The notes under the pieces are model-generated. The model was not told the DNA's origin, did no database searches, and saw nothing but the letters and a program-made list of their open reading frames with translations. This document shows positions 8,352-16,743 of a DNA stretch of 31,075 nucleotides, piece after piece; within the stretch, counting starts at the first letter, position 1; the number at the start of each line of letters is the position of its first letter. A program made the position numbers and the translations under genes. Where the stretch lies: NCBI GenBank assembly GCA_025997955.1, contig BNVH01000042.1, positions 1 to 31,075 on the forward strand. The letters run 5' to 3'. Source of the stretch: Synergistales bacterium (lineage in GTDB: Bacteria > Synergistota > Synergistia > Synergistales > Aminobacteriaceae).

Positions 8352-8409
8352 TTGACATATATGTGATTTATATATTATAGTTGACAAATTAAAAAATAAT
8401 TCTCATATT
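8352..8409 (+). promoter_or_regulatory. AT-rich promoter/operator region of the XRE-ImmA gene
   Basis: Two TTGACA hexamers occur (8352-8357 and 8381-8386). The second is 17 bases from CATATT (8404-8409), giving a plausible promoter 25 bases before the start codon. The first overlaps the palindrome ACATATATGT (8355-8364). TTGAC at 8381 and GTCAA after 8411 form an inverted pair around the promoter. These may be operator sites for the HTH protein encoded downstream (autoregulation), which is inferred. Confidence 0.5.
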
Positions 8410-8433
8410 AGTCAACCAAGGAAGGCGTGAGCC

Positions 8434-9600
8434 ATGAACATAGGGGAAAGAATTCATCTATATCGCACTGCCAGAGGCTGGAGTTTAGATGATTTGGCAG
8501 ACCATATGCAATCGTTCGATAATGGCGGAACCAAGCAAAGAGTAATAACAAAACAAGCGCTTTCCAAATATGAATCAGGGAAAATGTCACCTTCCCCAAA
8601 AATGTTGAATATTTTGGGAAAAGTCTTTGGCGTTAAGGGTTCCAATTTATTGGACGAGACGGAAATAAACGTCCGCATGATTGCCTACAGGAAGAAAAAC
8701 AGCACATCATGCAGGGACGAAGAAACAGCGCTATCTCAAGCGAAGCTACGCATGGAACAAGGACTTAAATTGCAAACAGCTTTTGGTCGGAAAAACGAAG
8801 CTAAATTCTCGCTGCCCAACTATCATGTGGAGTCTTTAGAGGATGTCGAGTCTGCCGCTATGCGGCTCCGTAAAGAATGGGACTTGGGTATGTACCCCAT
8901 TCGCAACATGAGTGATTTACTTACCTCGCAGGATATACACGTTCTTCTGCTTTCATTAGAGTTTTCGACGTTTGACGGATTTTCGTCGTGGATATACAGA
9001 GAATCGGAAGACGATAAACTCTCCGCAGCTATAGTTGTTAGCTCCGGTATGACGCTTTGCCGACATCGTTTCACGTTGGCGCACGAGCTTGGACACCTTA
9101 TACTGAATTGCGCGCTTACATTGGATGAAGAGAAAGTTTGCCATCGTTTTGCCGGAGCTTTTTTGATCCCGGAGGAAACCCTAAAAGCAGACTTTGGGGA
9201 AGTGAAACGCACGGTCGAACTCGACGAGCTTATGTTCATGAAAGAGCGATACGGCGCAAGCATTCAATGCCTCTTGCGCCGTCTTGAATATGTGGGCTTG
9301 ATTTCATCGGCGCACCACAACGAGTGGCGAGCGCTAATCAGAAAAAATAACTGGTCAATCATAGAGCCGGGGGATGAAATGCAATACGAATCGTCCCCGC
9401 TTACGCAAATATGGGCCACAAGGGGCTTAAAAGAAGGAATTATAAACAGGCGAGAGAGTCTCATATATCTCGGCGGTCGCTATAAATCTGATGAGGCGCC
9501 ACGTAGGCGTGTTCTCAAAGAACTATCCGAATCCGAGATAGAGGAAATAAACAACTACTACAGCTCTGACGCCGCCCTTGAATGGGAGGCCATAAACTGA
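8434..9600 (+). CDS. XRE-family HTH regulator fused to an ImmA/IrrE metallopeptidase
   Basis: A 388-residue fusion. Residues about 5-70 form an XRE-type helix-turn-helix (LDDLADHMQSF...ITKQALSKYESGKMSPS), and the central part is an ImmA/IrrE (COG2856) metallopeptidase with zinc motif H217-E218-L219-G220-H221 and the family's FAGAFLIP segment. The C-terminal 130 residues include a predicted regulatory tail. AAGGAAGG precedes the ATG. The family cleaves or antagonises repressors and toxins; here the gene overlaps a MazF/PemK gene, so it is probably the antitoxin and autorepressor of that pair. The role of its protease domain is open. Confidence 0.9.
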   Translation: MNIGERIHLYRTARGWSLDDLADHMQSFDNGGTKQRVITKQALSKYESGKMSPSPKMLNILGKVFGVKGSNLLDETEINVRMIAYRKKNSTSCRDEETALSQAKLRMEQGLKLQTAFGRKNEAKFSLPNYHVESLEDVESAAMRLRKEWDLGMYPIRNMSDLLTSQDIHVLLLSLEFSTFDGFSSWIYRESEDDKLSAAIVVSSGMTLCRHRFTLAHELGHLILNCALTLDEEKVCHRFAGAFLIPEETLKADFGEVKRTVELDELMFMKERYGASIQCLLRRLEYVGLISSAHHNEWRALIRKNNWSIIEPGDEMQYESSPLTQIWATRGLKEGIINRRESLIYLGGRYKSDEAPRRRVLKELSESEIEEINNYYSSDAALEWEAIN

Positions 9601-9956
9601 TTGCCGCGCTTACGCCATGTCGCGGTGAGATATGGTTGGTAAATCTTGACCCAACTGTTGGAAACGAAATATCAAAAACTCGTCCGGCAGTTGTGGTGAG
9701 TTCTGACCATATCGGGATTTTGAACTTGAGAGTGGTGACGCCCCTGACTTCTTGGCAGCCAATGTTTGACGACAAGCCGTGGTTTGTGAAAATCACTCAG
9801 TCTCCGCAGAACGGCTTGAGCAATGATTCAGCAGCGGACGCTTTTCAGGTGAAATCAGTTTCCATCAATAGATTCATCAAGCGGTTGGGCATACTGGACG
9901 CTGATGATTTGGAGGAACTTGAAGAAGCGCTGAAATTGGTTATGGAGCTTAACTGA
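9582..9956 (+). CDS. MazF/PemK-family endoribonuclease toxin
   Basis: Up to 124 residues, matching PemK/MazF toxins: RGEIWLVNLDPTVGNEISKTRPAVVVSSD is the family's N-terminal beta-barrel core, and VVTPLTS, VKI and DAFQVKSVSINR follow in the right order. These toxins cleave mRNA at short sequences. The 5' end overlaps the ImmA gene. ATG 9582 has no ribosome binding site before it; instead GGGAGG (9584-9589) sits inside the frame seven bases before CTG 9597 and ten before ATT 9600, so translation may start at a rare codon within the overlap. Natural partners are usually AbrB or RHH antitoxins; this partner is different. Confidence 0.88.
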   Translation: MGGHKLIAALTPCRGEIWLVNLDPTVGNEISKTRPAVVVSSDHIGILNLRVVTPLTSWQPMFDDKPWFVKITQSPQNGLSNDSAADAFQVKSVSINRFIKRLGILDADDLEELEEALKLVMELN

Positions 9957-9981
9957 GTTCATGCCCGTGTCCCCAAGCCCC

Positions 9982-10042
9982 GGCGGAGGGGAATTATCCG
10001 CTCCGCCAAAGGAACGCCGAAAACAGGTTAATCGCGTTTTTT
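9982..10042. terminator. Hairpins between convergent mazF-type and dctM genes
   Basis: GGCGGAG (9982-9988) and CTCCGCC (10001-10007) form a strong hairpin without a U-tract. It is followed by a weaker stem AACGC (10013-10017)/GCGTT (10034-10038) that runs into TTTTTT on the plus strand, a possible weak terminator for the toxin operon. Confidence 0.4.
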
Positions 10043-11315
10043 AGCCCATCAAAAGCGACGGAAGCCATGTGGATATGGCAGGGACATACGAGACAAGCAT
10101 CAAGACAATGAGACAAACTATCAAAAACGGCATATTTGCCTGTACGATTTTGCTGATGGAGATTTTACCTATGCTCGACGCCACGAAGAGACACACTCCG
10201 ACGGGCGGAGTTATGAGCCCTATTACGAGATTGAGGACGCAGATCATTGCGGATTGTATCGGATCTACCCCCACCTGTGACAATACCGCCAAAAGCGTCG
10301 GAAAAAGCGTCATAAGAGCGGCTATAGTTTCCATAAACATGCCGACAAAAAGCAGAAAAATATTGATTATCAAGATAACGAGGATCTTATTTTCGGTGAA
10401 AGAGAGAATGGTTTTGGCTATTAGCTGGGGGATTTTCTCGCTTGCCATAATCCAGCCGAAGACGTTGGCGAAAGCCACGAGCGTGATTATCGCCGCCGAG
10501 GTGATAGCCGACTCCTTCAAAACGCGGGGAAGGTCGCTGATTTTCATGTCTTTATATACGAACACACCCACGATTATCGCGTAAACACATGCCACAACCG
10601 AGGCCTCCGTAGGGCTGAACACGCCGCCCAAAATCCCGACAAATATTATGACCACCATTAAAATAGCCCATATACCGCCGTAAAATTCTTTCCAGAACGC
10701 CTTGCCTACAAGTTTTTCGTATTTAGGATATCCGCGCTTCACGGCCAAGTAATACGTCACTATCATCATAAAGACGCCCATTAAAATCCCCGGTATAGCC
10801 CCGGCCAGGAAAAGTTTGCCGACGGAAAGCCCCGTCAGCGTCCCCGCTATTATCATCGGCATAGAAGGGGGGATTATAGGGCCTATGCAGGAGGAGGACG
10901 CGGTGACGGCGCAGGCGAACTCCATGTCGTATCCTTCTTTGTGCATAGCGGGAATCAGTATCGCGCCCAAGCTCGACACGTCAGCGACGGCCGTGCCGGA
11001 CACACCGGCGAAAACCATCGAGTCGACGATATTGGCCAAGCCAAGTCCACCCCTGATATGCCCTACCAAAGCGTTTGAGAATTTTACGATGCGATCTGAT
11101 ATTCCACCCTGATTCATGAGGTTGCCCGCCAAAATGAACCCTGGTACACAGAGCAGTGTGAAAGAGTTTATGCCGGCGAACATACGCTGCGGTATAACCG
11201 ACAGAGGTATCCCCGCGCCGATAAGGTATATCAGCGACGACAGACCAAGAGAGAAAGCCACAGGGACGCCGACGAACAGCAACACAATAAAACTAATAAA
11301 GAGCGTCATTACCAA
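10041..11315 (-). CDS. dctM: TRAP transporter large permease (DctM)
   Basis: A 424-residue multi-pass membrane protein with about 12 helices and the DctM signature (VPGFILAGNLMNQGGISDRIV, SSCIGPIIPPSMPMIIAG, LITPPVGVCLFVASSIGKIS). It is the Na+-dependent transport channel that works with DctQ and DctP. It overlaps the end of dctQ; the TTG at 11315 is eight bases from a GGGGGG ribosome binding site, while the internal ATG at 11309 is farther away. It is the last gene of the leftward sugar-acid unit. Confidence 0.93.
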   Translation of the reverse strand: MVMTLFISFIVLLFVGVPVAFSLGLSSLIYLIGAGIPLSVIPQRMFAGINSFTLLCVPGFILAGNLMNQGGISDRIVKFSNALVGHIRGGLGLANIVDSMVFAGVSGTAVADVSSLGAILIPAMHKEGYDMEFACAVTASSSCIGPIIPPSMPMIIAGTLTGLSVGKLFLAGAIPGILMGVFMMIVTYYLAVKRGYPKYEKLVGKAFWKEFYGGIWAILMVVIIFVGILGGVFSPTEASVVACVYAIIVGVFVYKDMKISDLPRVLKESAITSAAIITLVAFANVFGWIMASEKIPQLIAKTILSFTENKILVILIINIFLLFVGMFMETIAALMTLFPTLLAVLSQVGVDPIQSAMICVLNLVIGLITPPVGVCLFVASSIGKISISKIVQANMPFLIVCLIVLMLVSYVPAISTWLPSLLMG

Positions 11316-11790
11316 CCAAATCGCCCCCCTTCCAGAAAGTTTTCACGTCGCTCATAAGTAGCCCGAAGGTATAGAGCAGAATACTTGTCGAGTGTAGGAC
11401 CATGCTCATAAAAACAAGGTGCATCGGCATCCCCAAGGACGCGGAGGTCTGAATTCTGCCTATAAGAGCGTTTTTCCAACCATACCATACAACCACCGCC
11501 ACCAAAGCTATGGATACGGCGTCTATGAAGATTTGAATGAAAGATCTGAGCCGCCCGTGAATCAAATTGATAAAAACGTCTACGTTGACGTAGGCGCGTT
11601 CTTTGGCGGCGAGCCCGGCCGCGAACGCCACCATGTAGAGCATGATAAAGCGCGACGCCTCCTCCGTCCAGTGGGGCGAGCGGGGCATAAACATCCGAGC
11701 GAAAACCTGAAGCAACACCACGGCGAGCAACCCCGCAAAGCAAACCGATGAAGCCCACTCCAAGCTTTTTTCCAGAAATTTTTTTATCAT
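11293..11790 (-). CDS. dctQ: TRAP transporter small permease (DctQ)
   Basis: About 165 residues with four hydrophobic segments and family features such as the first-helix ARMF motif, the TEEASRFIMLYMVAFAAGLA segment and VDVFI. The frame extends upstream to 11844, but AGGAG seven bases before ATG 11790 decides the start, and the upstream extension lies over an intrinsic terminator. DctQ is the scaffold partner of DctM. Confidence 0.9.
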   Translation of the reverse strand: MIKKFLEKSLEWASSVCFAGLLAVVLLQVFARMFMPRSPHWTEEASRFIMLYMVAFAAGLAAKERAYVNVDVFINLIHGRLRSFIQIFIDAVSIALVAVVVWYGWKNALIGRIQTSASLGMPMHLVFMSMVLHSTSILLYTFGLLMSDVKTFWKGGDLVGNDALY

Positions 11791-11823
11791 TGGCCACTCC
11801 TTTCCGAATCCGAAAGAAAACTC

Positions 11824-11858
11824 GAAAAAATGGCCGAAGTCCATCGGGCTCCGGCCAT
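11824..11858 (-). terminator. Intrinsic terminator/attenuator between dctP and dctQ
   Basis: On the minus strand ATGGCCG and CGGCCAT arms (11852-11858 and 11830-11836) form a hairpin followed by TTTTTT. It follows dctP by 20 bases and would let the binding protein be made in excess over the permease subunits, a common TRAP operon arrangement. Confidence 0.75.
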
Positions 11859-11877
11859 GAAAGCTAATAATTAAACC

Positions 11878-12861
11878 TTAGTCCATCGCGACGATTTTTT
11901 TGTAGAGATCCAAAACATCTTTGGGCTTCGTCTCAAGGAACTTCTCGACCGCCGGGGCGGCTATGGCGCCAAAAGCGACCTTGTCCACTTCCACGAACTC
12001 CATGCCATGCTCTTTTAGGAATTTTTCGTTGTCGGCCACACCAGCGATGAACAGCCCACGCTCGTAAGTCTCGGCCGCTTTCCCGGCGTCAATGATGACC
12101 TTCTGAAGATCGACCGGCAGACTCTGATAAAAGTCCTCGCCGATGGTGAGGTAAATCCAGCCGTAAACGTGCTCAGTCAGGTTGACGTACTTCTGCACCT
12201 CGTAAAGCGAGCCGCTGCGGATGAGGTCAAGCGGGTTCTCCTGTCCGTCGATGACGTTCTGCTGCAACGACGTAAAGATCTCTCCGAAAGCCATCGGGGT
12301 TGGTTTAGCGCCAAAGGACTCCCACACCGCCACAAAGAGAGGCACGTTCGGGACGCGAACTTTAAAGCCGTTCAGGTCGCCGGGCTTCGTGATGGCACGC
12401 TTGCTCGTGAGGTTGCGTGGAGCGCGGAGGAAGGCCGACACGGGGCGAAGTTTCACACGCTCAATTATCTCCTGCTCTATCTCCTTGCCTATGTCGCCGG
12501 TGAGCACTTTGTTGAGGTGTTCCATGCTGCGCACCATGTAGGGGATAGCGATAAGGGCGCATTTGGGAGCCCAGTTCTGCATGGACTCGCCCGTGATGAC
12601 CATGTGAGCGGCGCCTGTGTGGATGAGCTGGATAGTGTCAAGCTCGTTGCCGAGCTGCTCGTTGGGATAGACCTCGCAGGCGAGACGTCCGCCTGACAGC
12701 TTTTCGACCTCTTCCTTGAACTTGAGCGCGCCTTTTTGCCAAGTGTGGTCTTCGTTGCCAAGATGGCCCAACTTCAACGTATACTCCGGAGCAGCCAAAG
12801 CGCTGCCCGCCGCGGCCAATACCGCGCAAACCACCAAAACCGCTACATACTTAAACTTCAC
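11878..12861 (-). CDS. dctP: TRAP transporter solute-binding protein (DctP family)
   Basis: A 327-residue periplasmic receptor. It has a Sec signal peptide (about residues 1-23, ending SALA-AP), the DctP fold markers TLKLGHLGNEDHTWQKGALKFKEEV-like N-terminus, IPYMVRSMEHL, FKVRVPNVPLFVAVWESFGAKPTPMAFGEIFTSLQQNVIDGQENP and an Arg (R in FKVRVPN) that normally binds the ligand carboxylate. The substrate should be a small organic or sugar acid; context favours an aldonate or hexuronate. It starts at GTG with GGAGG eight bases upstream. Confidence 0.93.
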   Translation of the reverse strand: MKFKYVAVLVVCAVLAAAGSALAAPEYTLKLGHLGNEDHTWQKGALKFKEEVEKLSGGRLACEVYPNEQLGNELDTIQLIHTGAAHMVITGESMQNWAPKCALIAIPYMVRSMEHLNKVLTGDIGKEIEQEIIERVKLRPVSAFLRAPRNLTSKRAITKPGDLNGFKVRVPNVPLFVAVWESFGAKPTPMAFGEIFTSLQQNVIDGQENPLDLIRSGSLYEVQKYVNLTEHVYGWIYLTIGEDFYQSLPVDLQKVIIDAGKAAETYERGLFIAGVADNEKFLKEHGMEFVEVDKVAFGAIAAPAVEKFLETKPKDVLDLYKKIVAMD

Positions 12862-12932
12862 AACTACCGCCTCCTTTAGATTTATAACCGGCTACGACCT
12901 TCCGCCAGTTTGCCGACTCAACTTGTTAAAAT

Positions 12933-12953
12933 GACTTATTTAATTAAAAAGTC
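12933..12953. repeat. AT-rich palindrome between dehydrogenase and dctP
   Basis: GACTT and AAGTC flank the palindrome TTTAATTAAA, over the stop codon of the dehydrogenase gene. It may be an operator or a weak hairpin between two co-directional genes; there is no clear terminator U-tract. Confidence 0.3.
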
Positions 12954-13954
12954 AACAACACCTTGCAGGTTTCGAGGGGTTTTTCCTCGATAAGCCTAAA
13001 AGCCGCGACTACCTCTGTAAACGAGAATTTATGCGAGACGAGCTTTTCGGGCTCCAAGCCCTTGCCGAACCAATCGATGACACGGGGGAACATGTTGCAG
13101 TTCAGACGCGAACCTATTATGGCGAGTTCCTTTTTTGTGACTTCAAGAGATGAAATCATAGTTGGTTTCTCCGAGAAACTCAGGTGAGCGACCCGTCCGG
13201 CCGGAGAGGCTATGCGCAGAAGCTGCGCGAACAGCTCAGGGATACAGACCGCGTCGATGACTAACGGGACGCCTACGCCGTCCGTCCACTTATTCATCTC
13301 CCGCTCTAAGTCTTGGTTTTTGCTGTTTATGGCAAGCTCGGCTCCGAGGTCTTTTGCCACTTTCAGCCGGGAGTCCAAAATGTCCGCGACGGCCACGCGC
13401 GCGCCCAGCAGTTTTGCGCCCATAAGAATGGTGAGCCCGATAGGCCCGGCCCCCATGACCAAAACAAGGTCGCGCGACGTACATTCGGAGCGCGACAGTG
13501 TGTTTGCCGCTATTGAAAACGGCTCGGTCATAACCAACTTCTCAAACGGCCAGTCTTTCGGCGCTATATGAGCGTTGCGTGATGGAACGGCGACAAACTC
13601 GGCCATGCCTCCGTCGCGGTGCACGCCGAAAACCTCCAATTTTGTGCAAACATTTGGTCGGCCTATGGAGCAAGGGTAACACGCGCCGCAAGCGGTCACC
13701 GGGTCAACAGCGACGTGGTCGCCTATTTTGGGGCTGTTTACGCCGCCGCCCACGGCAACGACTTCGCCCGCGAACTCGTGACCTATGACGCGAGGGTATT
13801 TGGCTAAAGGGTTGGTTCCGTGATAGATATGCATGTCCGAGCCACAAATCCCGGCCGCCCTGACACGCACCAAAACCTCGCCGGCTTTTACCACGGGCTC
13901 CGGCAAATCCACAATTTCAAGGCTCTTAGGTTCCTTCACGAAAATTGCTTTCAC
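12944..13954 (-). CDS. Zinc-dependent medium-chain dehydrogenase (L-gulonate 5-dehydrogenase/RspB-like)
   Basis: A 336-residue MDR enzyme. The catalytic zinc ligands are C37 (GICGSD) and H59-E60 (IGHEFAG), structural zinc cysteines are C89, C92, C95 and C103, and the Rossmann motif is G168-A-G-P-I-G173 with D191 at the end of the second strand, favouring NAD+. It resembles RspB/L-gulonate or L-galactonate oxidoreductases, which oxidise an aldonate at C5 to a ketoaldonate. Together with mannonate dehydratase it fits L-gulonate-type entry into the hexuronate route; substrate is inferred. GTG start with GGGGGTG seven bases before it. Confidence 0.88.
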   Translation of the reverse strand: MKAIFVKEPKSLEIVDLPEPVVKAGEVLVRVRAAGICGSDMHIYHGTNPLAKYPRVIGHEFAGEVVAVGGGVNSPKIGDHVAVDPVTACGACYPCSIGRPNVCTKLEVFGVHRDGGMAEFVAVPSRNAHIAPKDWPFEKLVMTEPFSIAANTLSRSECTSRDLVLVMGAGPIGLTILMGAKLLGARVAVADILDSRLKVAKDLGAELAINSKNQDLEREMNKWTDGVGVPLVIDAVCIPELFAQLLRIASPAGRVAHLSFSEKPTMISSLEVTKKELAIIGSRLNCNMFPRVIDWFGKGLEPEKLVSHKFSFTEVVAAFRLIEEKPLETCKVLLTF

Positions 13955-14001
13955 AAGATATCACCCCCGATAAAAGTTTGTTTATTTAGCGGACTATGTT
14001 T

Positions 14002-14028
14002 ATTATATCATTAAACCAATGTCGTCAA
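14002..14028 (-). promoter_or_regulatory. Possible promoter of the dehydrogenase-TRAP genes
   Basis: On the minus strand TTGACG (14023-14028) and a perfect TATAAT (14002-14007) are separated by 15 bases, shorter than ideal. It lies in the 135-bp gap behind the permease gene, so dehydrogenase and TRAP genes may have their own start. The -35 region also resembles the terminal repeat at 30953. Confidence 0.5.
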
Positions 14029-14089
14029 CTTAACGCAAAACTCTCTTAAATGATAGCCAAAGATGAATCGAAGCATCCCCTCGACGCTT

Positions 14090-15466
14090 TTACAGCAGCC
14101 CTATAAACTTCCACCAAGTTATCTCGAACAGGCAGACCGCGACTGTGACCAAGGTTTGCGGAAGGCTTGCCTTGAGCGTGTCTTTTTCAGTGTAGCCCCC
14201 GGCATCGGGGCCGTACCCTACGAGGATATTCATGCTATGGAAAGGCAAAATCCAGTGCAGAGCCACAGCTGTGTAGGCGATTAGCGCCGACGCGATGGGA
14301 GGCAGTCCGGCCAAGTTTCCGAGCGCGATGATTGCCGGCGCCGTGACGCTCAGAACCGCGAGAATACTTCCCAAAAACAGGTGCGCGAGCATACAGATAA
14401 AGCAGGCGTACAAGGCAAAGGCATAGTGGTTGACGGGTACGGTCTCCGGCCTTATCCACTCAATTACCCAGCTGTTCATGCCGGTAGCGCGGCCAGCGGC
14501 GCCTATGGCCGTCGCCGCGGAGAGAAAGAAAAGGGTTTCCAGATTGACGCTGGAAAAGGATTTTCCGTCGAGCAAATTCGCGAAAGGAGAGCTGAGCGCC
14601 ACCACGGCCAGAAGCGCAATCCAGCCAGGGTGAACGTGGTGGAGCGAGTCAGTTGTCCACGCCAAAATCGTCGCTCCTAAAATAATAATACAAATCGTTT
14701 CCTTGCGGGATATTTTGCCTATTTCGGAGAGCTGCCGGGTTGTATAGTCTTTGTCTAACGCGAAACCCTCCTCTACCCCGAACAGCCAAAGCTGGGCGCA
14801 GCACGTGAGGACGCACGCGAAGACGCCGGGCATCCCCATATACAATAGCCACCTCAGCCACGAAATATCCGCTCCGGCGAAGCCGACCGTAATAATGTTA
14901 AGTGAGCTGTCGCCGGTCAGGAGAATCATGGAGGTAGGGATTGAGCTTACGAAAACCGCCAACCCTATGTTTGTCATTCCTTGCCTCGAAAGTTTCGCGG
15001 AGTTCGCGATATGGGCGACCGCCGACATAAGCAGGAAAGAGCGCGGCCAAGGATGGGGAATCATGAGGCTAAGGGCGAAGTTGAGCACATAGCAGGATAT
15101 TATCACACCCTTATACGTGCGTATATAGCGATTTAGAGCCTCCAGAGCGATTCGCTTCCCCAAGCCGGACGACCGTACCGCCTCGGCTATCAAAAATCCG
15201 CCGATTACCAAATAGATGACAGGCGTTGTCCAGAGCTCGAACACCAATCGCGCCCCCACTTTTTCCGGGTTCAGCAGCAGGGTGTAGCTCAAAAGTAGAG
15301 AAAGCGAGACGTACCCCGCTGGAAGGGCCTTGAAGGTCCACCAGATTATGGCCATGAGAGTCAGGGCAAGACATTTGCGCCCGTCTGGGGCGAGCCCGGC
15401 AAGCGGCGCGTGCCACACGGAAAAGCAGGTCAGAACTCCGGCGGCCAACCCCCAATATCGAGTCAT
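14090..15466 (-). CDS. SLC13/DASS-family anion:Na+ symporter permease
   Basis: A 458-residue protein with about 12 membrane segments and features of the divalent anion:sodium symporter family: an early WWTFKALPAGYVSLSLLLSY region, FLIAEAVRSSGLGKRIAL, the helical hairpin GDSSLNI in place of the usual SN(T) motif, and a second hairpin near GSILAVLSVTAPAIIALG. It starts at an ATGA overlap with the LacI-type gene. It is a third uptake system of this locus, likely for a carboxylate; the exact substrate is unknown. Confidence 0.82.
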   Translation of the reverse strand: MTRYWGLAAGVLTCFSVWHAPLAGLAPDGRKCLALTLMAIIWWTFKALPAGYVSLSLLLSYTLLLNPEKVGARLVFELWTTPVIYLVIGGFLIAEAVRSSGLGKRIALEALNRYIRTYKGVIISCYVLNFALSLMIPHPWPRSFLLMSAVAHIANSAKLSRQGMTNIGLAVFVSSIPTSMILLTGDSSLNIITVGFAGADISWLRWLLYMGMPGVFACVLTCCAQLWLFGVEEGFALDKDYTTRQLSEIGKISRKETICIIILGATILAWTTDSLHHVHPGWIALLAVVALSSPFANLLDGKSFSSVNLETLFFLSAATAIGAAGRATGMNSWVIEWIRPETVPVNHYAFALYACFICMLAHLFLGSILAVLSVTAPAIIALGNLAGLPPIASALIAYTAVALHWILPFHSMNILVGYGPDAGGYTEKDTLKASLPQTLVTVAVCLFEITWWKFIGLL

Positions 15467-16512
15467 CTCGAAACGCTCCGCTCTTCGACCGCGCGGGCGT
15501 TGCCGTTTTTGGGCGGCGCGGTTGTACTACGTATAACTAACCGCGGCGTCACGGACAGGTTAATGTGTTCTCCTTTATACCCCCGCTCCAACCTTTGGAT
15601 GAGCCCCGCGACGGCTAAGCGCGCCATCTCGTTTACGGGCTGGGCGACTGTCGTAAGCGGGGAGGGCAGGTACGCGGCCTCCTTGACGCCGTCGTACCCC
15701 ACAAGAGACAGATCTTCGGGAACCTTCAACCCATGCTCCAGAACGGATTTCAATCCGCCTATCGCAATATTGTCGCTGTTGAACAGGATGACCGTGGGGC
15801 GCTCTTCCTGCTCCAGCATCGCGTTCATCGCCTCGTAGCCCCCCGCCTCAAACCGGGAATTTCCAATTTTGATAAAGGCGGGGTTGTGCTCGACCCCATA
15901 CCGAGGCAAGAGAGATAGAAACGTCTCAAGGCGGCGCGAATGGGATTGTCTTTCGGTTATAAAGCCGATTTTTTTATGTCCCATATCCAACAGATATTCT
16001 AGAATCGACGCGATGCCGGCCTTGTCGTCCATTGTGATGTGCGTCGCGAAATCGCACCGCGCGAAAGCCTGAACGATGACCGACGGGCGAGAAAACAGGT
16101 CGAGTAGCTTCGGCAGGTTGTCATTTAGCTGCTCGCTGAACGGGCCGACGAGAATCATGCCGTCCATATTTCTGCCGTCGAACGATCGTAGAGCTTCCAG
16201 CTCGTTTCTGTAGTCGTAATCCCCTATGGCGACCATAAAGCCGTAAGCGAGTTCTCTCAGCTCCCGACCAATAGACTGAACGATGCTCGCGTAATAATTG
16301 CTCTCCACCGACATAATCAGCAGGCCTATGGTCCCGCTCTTTCCGCCGGCCAGCGTGCGGGCCGAAATATTGGGAACATAATGAAGCCGTCGGGCGGTGT
16401 CGCGAATAAATTCCTGTTTCGCCGCGCCGATGAGCTGGCTGCCGGCCAATGCCCTGGAAACGGTCGATACACTGACATTGCATATTTCGGCGATATCTTT
16501 CAGTGTGACCAT
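15463..16512 (-). CDS. LacI/GalR-family transcriptional repressor
   Basis: About 349 residues. The N-terminal HTH (VTLKDIAEICNVSVSTVSRALAG) and hinge (PNISARTLAGGKSGTIGLL) are typical, followed by a periplasmic-binding-protein-like effector domain and the C-terminal DLSLVGYDGVKEA...PLTTVAQPVNEMARLA motif. The frame reaches 16527, but GGAGG lies eight bases before ATG 16512, making that the better start. It overlaps the permease gene by four bases. It faces the TAXI/uxuA operon, and two LacI-type palindromes lie in the shared regulatory region, so it probably represses both directions until a sugar-acid effector binds. Confidence 0.93.
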   Translation of the reverse strand: MVTLKDIAEICNVSVSTVSRALAGSQLIGAAKQEFIRDTARRLHYVPNISARTLAGGKSGTIGLLIMSVESNYYASIVQSIGRELRELAYGFMVAIGDYDYRNELEALRSFDGRNMDGMILVGPFSEQLNDNLPKLLDLFSRPSVIVQAFARCDFATHITMDDKAGIASILEYLLDMGHKKIGFITERQSHSRRLETFLSLLPRYGVEHNPAFIKIGNSRFEAGGYEAMNAMLEQEERPTVILFNSDNIAIGGLKSVLEHGLKVPEDLSLVGYDGVKEAAYLPSPLTTVAQPVNEMARLAVAGLIQRLERGYKGEHINLSVTPRLVIRSTTAPPKNGNARAVEERSVSR

Positions 16513-16595
16513 GAAATTTTCCTCCATTTATTATATACACGAATACTCTTTCACGGGTCTGCGCGCTCGCAATAATCTGAACAGAAGCATAAGGG

Positions 16596-16612
16596 ATTAT
16601 ACAAGCGTTTGC
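16596..16612 (-). promoter_or_regulatory. Promoter of the LacI-type gene with overlapping operator
   Basis: A perfect TATAAT on the minus strand (16596-16601) is directly adjoined by TGCAAACGCTTG (16602-16612), an imperfect LacI-family operator lying between the -35 and -10 positions. Binding there would block this promoter, implying autorepression. The -35 is weak (TTTTTC). Confidence 0.65.
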
Positions 16613-16649
16613 AAGATAGAAAAATAAAAACTTACCTCAAATAAGATTC

Positions 16650-16678
16650 TTGACATCGGTTATTGCGTGTGATATATA
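16650..16678 (+). promoter_or_regulatory. Promoter of the TAXI-TRAP/uxuA operon
   Basis: TTGACA (16650-16655) and TATATA (16673-16678) are spaced 17 bases, a near-consensus sigma70 promoter with a start near 16685 and a leader of about 105-125 bases. Confidence 0.8.
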
Positions 16679-16743
16679 TAAATAAACAAAAATCTATACA
16701 AGTAAAAATAGGTGTCGTTTTCCTATATATGCCCCAAAATAAT

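Noticed and set aside
10816..11112. Rightward frames over dctM (also 10069-10584)
   Set aside because: These are antisense shadows of the dctM coding sequence, which has clear family motifs on the other strand.
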